Positions 58,278-64,000 of a DNA stretch of 64,000 bases are shown piece by piece. The stretch spans positions 682,001 through 746,000 of the forward strand of contig NZ_JAAKGS010000002.1 of assembly GCF_011043555.1 (NCBI RefSeq), given 5' to 3'. A model generated the notes under the pieces. It had not been told where the DNA came from. It worked only from the letters and a program-made list of their open reading frames with translations, and made no database searches. The DNA comes from Sphingobacterium sp. SGR-19. Its GTDB lineage: Bacteria; Bacteroidota; Bacteroidia; Sphingobacteriales; Sphingobacteriaceae. The translations under genes and the position numbers were made by a program. Numbering within the stretch: position 1 is the stretch's first letter; each line of letters opens with the position of its first letter.

Positions 58278-60104
58278 ATGACAAAGATTTTTTATTTCAT
58301 CGTATTTATTTCTTTCTGTTTTAAAGCAGATGCACAAGAATCCGATCAGCAACTATCACTGATTCCGCAGCCCTTGCACGTGGAGGAGCGCGACGGGGAT
58401 TTCAAACTGGACGGGAACGTCACTGTCAAGGTGGATGAAAAGGACGAGGAATTACGGAAACTGGCAGATCTTTTCGTGCAGGGGGTATATGATCGTACCG
58501 GGCTGACGCTCAAAAGAGGCAAGCCTGATGAAAAAGGAAAATCCATCCTTTTAGAAATTGCGTCCGATACGTTGGGCGATGAAGGTTATAGACTTTCTGT
58601 TACCGATAAAGATATCGTTGTCCAAGCTTCTCAGGCTAACGGGATATTTTATGGTATCCAGACGATCTACCAACTTCTCCCCACGGAGGTGAGCGGTTCC
58701 TGGGTCTCCCTTCCGGCGGTGCGCATTATCGACCAGCCTCGTTTTGGCTGGCGAGGGTTGATGTTGGATGTGGGGAGGTATTTCTATTCGGTGGAATATG
58801 TCAAGAAATTTATCGACTACCTCTCCATGCACAAGCTGAATGTGTTCCACTGGCATCTGACCGAAGACCATGGATGGCGGATAGCGATAAAGAAATACCC
58901 TCGATTGACCGAGGTGGGCGCCTGGCGGTCGGGAACAAACTTCCAGCCGGGAAACAATATCGATCACAATCCCCACGGTGGTTTTTATACGCAGGAAGAG
59001 ATCCGAGAGGTGGTCGCCTATGCTAAAGATCGCTATGTAACTGTCGTTCCTGAAATTGAGCTTCCCGGTCATTCGCTTGCAGCCTTGGCGGCTTATCCGG
59101 ATCTGTCGTGCACGGGCGGTCCCTTTCAGATACCGGAAAAATGGGGGATACAGGAAGATATCTATTGTGCGGGAAAAGAAGAAGTGTTTGTTTTTCTAGA
59201 AAACGTACTCGCAGAAGTCGTGGAATTATTTCCAAGTGAAATTATTCACATTGGTGGAGACGAGGCTCCTAAGAAACGCTGGTCGGCCTGTCCACATTGT
59301 CAAAAACGCATAAAGGAAGAAGGTCTTAAGGACGAACACGAACTGCAGAGTTACTTTATAACCCGAGTGGAGAGATTCTTGAATAGCAAGGGAAGAAGAA
59401 TTATTGGTTGGGACGAAATACTGGAGGGTGGACTCGCGCCTAATGCAGCGGTGATGTCGTGGCGTGGTACGAAAGGTGGGATAGCCGCAGCGAAGATGGG
59501 GCATCCGGTGGTGATGACACCGACGTCACACATGTATTTTGATTATTTTCAGGGTGAGCCCTATCTGGAGCCCTTTGCCATCTGGGGGCATGTACCACTG
59601 CGGAAAGTATATGGCTATGAACCTGTACCGGAAGAGCTTACAACCGAGGAGCAAAAGTATGTATTGGGCGTGCAGGGAAATCTGTGGAGCGAATTCATTC
59701 ATTCATCAGACAAAAATGAGTATATGACCTATCCCAGAGGTGCAGCATTGGCCGAGATCGCATGGAGTAACCCAGAAAGTAAGAATTGGGAAGACTTTAA
59801 AAGACGCATGGAGGAACAATATAGACGCTATGCGGAGAAAGGGATCAACTACTCCCGCAGTGCATACCAGGTTTATTTCGAGGTTACAGACGAGGTGAAC
59901 CATAACAAGTCAACCGTCAACCTGTTAACAGATAGCTATCAACCGGAAATATACTATACACTGGATGGCAGCGAACCTACAACGCAATCAAATCGGTTCG
60001 AAGGCCCGTTTGAGGTACCTGTACAAAAAACAGTTCGTGCAGCCACGTTTAAAGACGGTCAACGAATCAGTCCGGTAAGTAGCAGGGCGATCATACATTT
60101 TTAG
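58278..60104 (+). CDS. Beta-N-acetylhexosaminidase (GH20)
   Basis: A 608-residue secreted GH20 enzyme. Signal peptide ends FKADAQES. GH20b domain at about 25-150. The catalytic barrel has GWRGLMLDVGRYFYSVEYVK, HWHLTEDHGWRIAIKKYP and the catalytic Asp-Glu in IIHIGGDEAPKKRW; WGEF-like region VQGNLWSEFIHS. C-terminal beta domain has YYTLDGSEPTTQSNRFEGPF (chitobiase C-like). It removes terminal GlcNAc or GalNAc from glycans. It is the most clearly assignable enzyme of the locus and points to an N-acetylhexosamine-containing substrate. Confidence 0.95.
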   Translation: MTKIFYFIVFISFCFKADAQESDQQLSLIPQPLHVEERDGDFKLDGNVTVKVDEKDEELRKLADLFVQGVYDRTGLTLKRGKPDEKGKSILLEIASDTLGDEGYRLSVTDKDIVVQASQANGIFYGIQTIYQLLPTEVSGSWVSLPAVRIIDQPRFGWRGLMLDVGRYFYSVEYVKKFIDYLSMHKLNVFHWHLTEDHGWRIAIKKYPRLTEVGAWRSGTNFQPGNNIDHNPHGGFYTQEEIREVVAYAKDRYVTVVPEIELPGHSLAALAAYPDLSCTGGPFQIPEKWGIQEDIYCAGKEEVFVFLENVLAEVVELFPSEIIHIGGDEAPKKRWSACPHCQKRIKEEGLKDEHELQSYFITRVERFLNSKGRRIIGWDEILEGGLAPNAAVMSWRGTKGGIAAAKMGHPVVMTPTSHMYFDYFQGEPYLEPFAIWGHVPLRKVYGYEPVPEELTTEEQKYVLGVQGNLWSEFIHSSDKNEYMTYPRGAALAEIAWSNPESKNWEDFKRRMEEQYRRYAEKGINYSRSAYQVYFEVTDEVNHNKSTVNLLTDSYQPEIYYTLDGSEPTTQSNRFEGPFEVPVQKTVRAATFKDGQRISPVSSRAIIHF

Positions 60105-60126
60105 AGAAATAGACTTTTTAAAGGAT

Positions 60127-61035
60127 ATGAAAGGATTCCAAATGGGTTTACTCTTACTGATTGGTATTCCATTATGCAGCATAGGACAAAGCAAAGAAAT
60201 GGCGTTAGCAGACTTAAAATCACTTTTATATTCCGAAAAGGAATGGGTAAAGGTTCATGTAGCTGAATTTCTATTATGGGAGAATTGTTATGTGGATGAA
60301 GTGCGGACTGAGTTTTTAAAAGACGAGGAACAGTTTGGCCATGTTCCCAAGTATCGCGTAGGTATTTGGCGCGTATTGGTTCAAGCAACGACAGATGAAA
60401 AAAACAAACAATATTGGATAGATAAGATTATAGCGGCTTACCACGATAAAGAAGGCGAGGATAGACTCCATGCCATCGAGACACTTGCCAAGCTCCGGGT
60501 CGGTGTGGTTCAGGTTCTGCCCACAGGATTGGAAAGTTCCTTTCGGTTGTATTCGCTTTGGAACTATGCGTTGGGATCAGCGGAAAAAAAGCAAACCGTA
60601 AAGCATATGCTTATCCGAGATTTGGTAAGTAACAAGCTAACAGAACTGGAAATGCAGGTGACGTCCTATATCCTCCGATATATTGGTCCATTAGCAGAAA
60701 ATGAATATGTTCAGGTGAAGACTTGGATGCAGACAAAGGATCTAAAAACTGCTTTACGGAGTAATCTGTTAGCGACGTTGTTGATTGCATATCCAGAAAA
60801 TCAACCTGTTAACGAACAAAGCGAGTTAAAAAAGGAATTGTTTGCCATGTCTCGGGATGCCGAGGCTATTCCTCACGTGACAATGGCGTTAGCACAGAAA
60901 TCGGATGACAACGACCAGCAGATTGTATCGGATATGTATGAAGCGATGCGTAACATTAAAAGCGGGAATTATAACAGCGACTTTCACGCTATGACGGCGT
61001 ATATGGTATTGAAAAGGAGAGAAGATGACGAATAG
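60127..61035 (+). CDS. HEAT-like helical periplasmic protein
   Basis: A 302-residue protein with a signal peptide (MGLLLLIGIPLCSIGQ). The rest is helical with repeats like MALADLKSLLYSEKEWVKVH and YHDKEGEDRLHAIETLAKLR, suggesting a HEAT-type solenoid. No catalytic motif. It could scaffold enzymes or bind glycan fragments in the periplasm. The gene overlaps the MFS permease gene by 11 bases, linking the outer-membrane locus to the import and catabolic genes. Confidence 0.6.
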   Translation: MKGFQMGLLLLIGIPLCSIGQSKEMALADLKSLLYSEKEWVKVHVAEFLLWENCYVDEVRTEFLKDEEQFGHVPKYRVGIWRVLVQATTDEKNKQYWIDKIIAAYHDKEGEDRLHAIETLAKLRVGVVQVLPTGLESSFRLYSLWNYALGSAEKKQTVKHMLIRDLVSNKLTELEMQVTSYILRYIGPLAENEYVQVKTWMQTKDLKTALRSNLLATLLIAYPENQPVNEQSELKKELFAMSRDAEAIPHVTMALAQKSDDNDQQIVSDMYEAMRNIKSGNYNSDFHAMTAYMVLKRREDDE

Positions 61036-62251
61036 AAAATATTACCCCTGGTTACTTGTTGCTTTGCTATGTATCATTGGCTGTCTCAATTATCTGGACC
61101 GGATGATGATTGTCACGATGCGCAGCAGCATTATTGAAGAGATACCGATGACAGATGCACAGTTTGGACTGCTGACTTCCGTTTTTTTATGGGTATATGG
61201 TTTTACAAGCCCTGTAGCAGGTTATATTGCCGATCGTTTTAATCGAAGCATTGTCATTATCGGTAGTTTATTCGTTTGGTCGTTGGTGACGTGGTTGACC
61301 TCCTTAGCGACTTCATTTGAGTATTTGCTAGCAGCAAGAGCATTGATGGGTATTAGCGAAGCTTTTTATATACCGGCGGCAATGGCGCTGATTATGGATT
61401 GGCATTCGGACAGGACAAAATCTACCGCAGTTGGATTGCATGTAGGTGGAGTGATGATCGGACAAAGTTTAGGCTTTATCGGTGGTTGGATTGCCGAAAC
61501 ACATACTTGGCATTATGCTTTTCACATTTTTGGAGTTATTGGCGTAATCTACGCGGTGTGTTTGATTTTCTTATTGAAAGACCGTAAGGAAGTACCGGTT
61601 AAAACAGATGTTGTTACGGATGAAGTAACGGAAAAAATAGATTTTAAACTGGCTATACAGAACCTATTCCGTAATCGAGCGTTTGTGGCAGTTGTCGTGA
61701 TATGGGGACTGGCGGGTGCTATCAGTTGGATGATAAATGGCTGGCTGCCGACTTATTATAAAGAGCAGTTCAATCTGTCACAAACAGAAGCGGGGTTGTA
61801 TTCTACAGCCTATTTCTTTCCGGTTATGCTTGTTGGTGTGATTTTAGGTGGAGCGATTGCGGATTGGTGGTCAAAAACGAATGACAGCGCCCGCATATGG
61901 TTGCCAGCTATCGGTATGCTGATTGCTGTTCCTGCTATATTTATTGCAAGTTATACGACGATCTTGTGGGCAACGGTCGCTGGTTTTTTGGTATATGCGT
62001 TGACACGCCCATTCATTGATGCGAATATGATGCCTATCTTAGGAATAATTGCCGATAAGCGGTATCTTGCTACAGGCTATGGGTTTCTAAATCTCTGCAG
62101 CTGTATCGTTGGCGGTGTAGGTATATACGTGGCAGGCGCATTACGGGATGGACAGGTTAACCTCAATATTATCTTTCAAGTAGCAGCGCTAAGTATGATT
62201 ATTTGTGCGTTTCTGTTGTTCCGCTTGAAATCGAAGACCGAAGGTGATTAA
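61025..62251 (+). CDS. MFS permease
   Basis: A 408-residue permease with 12 hydrophobic segments. The first loop has DRMMIVTMRSSIIEEIPMTD, and GYIADRFNRSIVIIGSLFVW carries the MFS signature. It resembles the anion:cation symporter/spinster-like MFS branch (N-terminal NYLDRMM) that carries sugar acids and other organic anions. It should import the degradation product for the cytoplasmic enzymes. Translationally coupled to the HEAT-like gene and followed 17 bases later by the aldolase gene. Confidence 0.88.
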   Translation: MTNRKYYPWLLVALLCIIGCLNYLDRMMIVTMRSSIIEEIPMTDAQFGLLTSVFLWVYGFTSPVAGYIADRFNRSIVIIGSLFVWSLVTWLTSLATSFEYLLAARALMGISEAFYIPAAMALIMDWHSDRTKSTAVGLHVGGVMIGQSLGFIGGWIAETHTWHYAFHIFGVIGVIYAVCLIFLLKDRKEVPVKTDVVTDEVTEKIDFKLAIQNLFRNRAFVAVVVIWGLAGAISWMINGWLPTYYKEQFNLSQTEAGLYSTAYFFPVMLVGVILGGAIADWWSKTNDSARIWLPAIGMLIAVPAIFIASYTTILWATVAGFLVYALTRPFIDANMMPILGIIADKRYLATGYGFLNLCSCIVGGVGIYVAGALRDGQVNLNIIFQVAALSMIICAFLLFRLKSKTEGD

Positions 62252-62268
62252 TTGAAATAAATAAAATA

Positions 62269-63066
62269 ATGAGAAGAAGCAAGATTTTGCAAAAATTACG
62301 TGCTGGAGAGACAGCAAGTTGTTTTAAGATTAATCTAAAAGATACACAATCTGTAGAAATAGCGGCAATCAGTGGATTTGATTGTATATGGGTGGATTTG
62401 GAACATATTGGGCAGGATTGGTCGACTATTGCTTCCCATGTTTGGGCGACAAAAGCGCATGATACAGACTTGATGGTAAGAGTCCCTAGAGGGGCTTACA
62501 GCGATTATATTAAACCGTTGGAATTGGATGCTACGGGTATCATGGTTCCCCATGTTATGGGCGTGGAAGACGCGAAAAAAGTAATCCATACGGTACGGTT
62601 TCATCCGCAAGGAAAGCGACCTATTGATGGTGGAAACGCAGATGGTGCGTATACGGCGATGGATTTCAATACCTATCTGGAAACGGCGAATCGAGAGCGT
62701 TTTGTTGTGTTGCAGATCGAAGATCCCGAGCCTTTGGCTGAATTGGAAGAAATTGCGCAACTCGAAGGTTTTGATATGCTTTTTTTCGGGCCTGGTGATT
62801 TCAGTCAAGGCATAGGTGCACCTGGACAATGGGATCATCCGTTGTTGATAGAAACACGCAAGCGTGTGGCGAAGGTAGCACGAAAAAATGGAAAATTTGC
62901 AGGAACGGTAGGTTCGCCCGCGAATTTGCAGGAGCTTTTGGATATGGGATATGATTTTGTCAGTGTAGGTGCCGATGTAGTTGGATTAACCAACTATTGC
63001 CGAGATATAATGGGAGCATTTGGTGGATCTAAAGGGGATAAAGGTAAGTCTTATTTAGAGCAATAA
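62269..63066 (+). CDS. HpcH/HpaI-family aldolase
   Basis: A 265-residue metal-dependent class II pyruvate aldolase. Marks: FDCIWVDLEHIGQDW, MVRVPRGAYSDYIKPLELDA, VVLQIEDPEPLAELEEIA with metal ligands, and FFGPGDFSQGIGAPGQWDHP. Such enzymes split 2-keto-3-deoxy acids, or condense pyruvate with aldehydes. Here it probably cuts a 2-oxo acid from the sugar or amino-sugar part into pyruvate and an aldehyde, which the ALDH at 36654 or the AKR next door could handle. Its stop overlaps the next start (TAATG). Confidence 0.9.
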   Translation: MRRSKILQKLRAGETASCFKINLKDTQSVEIAAISGFDCIWVDLEHIGQDWSTIASHVWATKAHDTDLMVRVPRGAYSDYIKPLELDATGIMVPHVMGVEDAKKVIHTVRFHPQGKRPIDGGNADGAYTAMDFNTYLETANRERFVVLQIEDPEPLAELEEIAQLEGFDMLFFGPGDFSQGIGAPGQWDHPLLIETRKRVAKVARKNGKFAGTVGSPANLQELLDMGYDFVSVGADVVGLTNYCRDIMGAFGGSKGDKGKSYLEQ

Positions 63067-64000
63067 TGAAGAAAAGAATATTAGGACGAACGGGGTTGTC
63101 GGTTTCGGAAATTGCTTTTGGTGGTGTGGAAATAGGCATGCCCTATGGTTTAGGAGCACACGAGATGCCGGAGGAGGCATCTGCTATCCGACTTTTGCAG
63201 AAGGCTGTGGAATTAGGTATCAATTTCTTTGACACAGCAAGACATTATGGTGAAAGTGAACGACTGATGGGGTTGGCATTTGAAGGTATTCGTGATCAAG
63301 TTGTTTTGGCGACTAAATGTGTGCATTTTAAAAATGAAGAAGGGAATATTCCTTCCTATGGGGAACTCAAGACTATTGTTCATGAATCGTTGGAAGTTAG
63401 TTTGAAGAATTTGAAAACGGACTACGTGGATTTGTTCATGGTGCATTATGCGGATATGGATATCCTTCAAAATGACGATGTGATTCGTGTATTTTCAGAA
63501 ATACGGCAAGAAGGTCATGTTAAAAATATCGGAGTTTCGGTTTACAAAGTAGAAGAGACAGCTAAAGCCATACAGTCAGGTATTTGGGATACTATCCAGC
63601 TACCGTTTAACCTCATGGATCAGTCGCACGGCGATTGTTTTCAAGATGCTAGCGAGAAAGGCGTAGGTATTATTGTTCGCTCTGTGTTGATGCGTGGTAT
63701 GCTGACAGAACGTAAGTTTAAGATGCATGAAGCACTGAAAGAGGTAGAGAATTATCTAGAAGCTTATCGTACTATTGCGGAAACACATTTTCGCAATTTT
63801 CCGGAATATGCTACCAAGTTCGCTTTAAAACACCCGCAAGTATCTAGTGTATTAGTCGGGATTGATAAAGAGGAGTATTTGCAAGCTAGTATCCGTAATC
63901 TTGAAGGGGATGAACTTTCAACCGAAATTTTTGTACAATCAAAGCATATGCAATATCCCGATCCTTCATTTTTAAATCTTGCCGAATGGGATAGAAAGGG
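63066..64000 (+). CDS. Aldo/keto reductase, 3' end cut by window
   Basis: An open frame of 311 codons from the ATG at 63066 to the window edge. Aldo/keto reductase marks: ILGRTGLSVSEIAFGGVEIG, catalytic Asp-Tyr in NFFDTARHYGESERLMG, Lys in VVLATKC, His in DLFMVHYAD, and NAD(P) region IVRSVLMRGM and SVLVGIDKEEYLQAS. It reduces aldehydes or ketones with NADPH or oxidises sugar alcohols. It overlaps the aldolase stop by one base. About 311 residues are seen; the family usually ends near 310-340, so little is missing. Confidence 0.92.
   Translation, partial: MKKRILGRTGLSVSEIAFGGVEIGMPYGLGAHEMPEEASAIRLLQKAVELGINFFDTARHYGESERLMGLAFEGIRDQVVLATKCVHFKNEEGNIPSYGELKTIVHESLEVSLKNLKTDYVDLFMVHYADMDILQNDDVIRVFSEIRQEGHVKNIGVSVYKVEETAKAIQSGIWDTIQLPFNLMDQSHGDCFQDASEKGVGIIVRSVLMRGMLTERKFKMHEALKEVENYLEAYRTIAETHFRNFPEYATKFALKHPQVSSVLVGIDKEEYLQASIRNLEGDELSTEIFVQSKHMQYPDPSFLNLAEWDRK

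Noticed and set aside
34077-60104. Ganglioside or glycosphingolipid degradation pathway (sialidase-like, hexosaminidase, ceramidase-like)
   Set aside because: The ceramidase-like protein is cytoplasmic, short and has a changed nucleophile motif, so the link is too weak to claim.

Overview
The window is a 64 kb stretch of a Bacteroidota chromosome, most probably from the family Sphingobacteriaceae. The evidence is two SusC/SusD outer-membrane nutrient-uptake pairs, many surface lipoproteins with the DUF4998/DUF5000 type of architecture, Bacteroidota-type promoters (TAnnTTTG, sometimes with TTTG or TTG about 19 bases upstream), weak Shine-Dalgarno signals and moderate GC content. Genus is not resolved. 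No rRNA, tRNA, CRISPR array, insertion sequence, prophage or integrase was found.

Positions 1-29226 are housekeeping genes in short operons on both strands. They include cell-wall genes (mltG fragment, PASTA protein, ddl), folate and thymidylate genes (folA, thyA), a tRNA methylthiotransferase (mtaB), transporters and a mechanosensitive channel, electron-transfer flavoprotein (etfB-etfA), cysteine desulfurase, lnt, rsmI, serS, pncB, the MlaE-MlaF-MlaD lipid transport operon, a pseudouridine synthase and a DUF4143 ATPase. A 31-codon acidic gene with its own terminator lies at 19236-19331.

Three intergenic regions of this part (4140-4605, 15747-16180 and 19332-19718) hold a family of structured repeats. 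Each has a long stem-loop, a T-tract and a second A/T-rich hairpin. Loops are conserved between copies while the stems differ in a compensatory way. Four of the five near-complete copies point at, and directly precede, the promoter of thyA, mtaB, iscS or serS. This is the most unusual non-coding signal in the window.

Positions 29390-64000 are one continuous run of about 22 plus-strand genes. The first part (29390-38096) is a cytoplasmic catabolic module: RidA-type deaminase, a 3-hydroxyacyl-CoA-dehydrogenase-like enzyme and a degenerate partner paralogue, a class III aminotransferase, an M19 dipeptidase, a ceramidase-like metalloenzyme, a D-serine-dehydratase/D-threonine-aldolase-like PLP enzyme and an aldehyde dehydrogenase. 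The second part (38449-61035) is a polysaccharide-utilisation-type locus with two SusC/SusD pairs, carbohydrate-binding lipoproteins, three Asp-box propeller proteins, a GH43-like protein, a GH20 hexosaminidase and a HEAT-like periplasmic protein. The third part (61025-64000) has an MFS permease, an HpcH/HpaI-type aldolase and an aldo/keto reductase cut by the window edge.

My reading is that surface lipoproteins and glycosidases strip an N-acetylhexosamine-containing glycoconjugate, SusCD and the MFS permease import it, and the cytoplasmic enzymes process an amino-acid-like or amino-alcohol-like part of it. The substrate is unknown. No dedicated regulator is visible inside the window.
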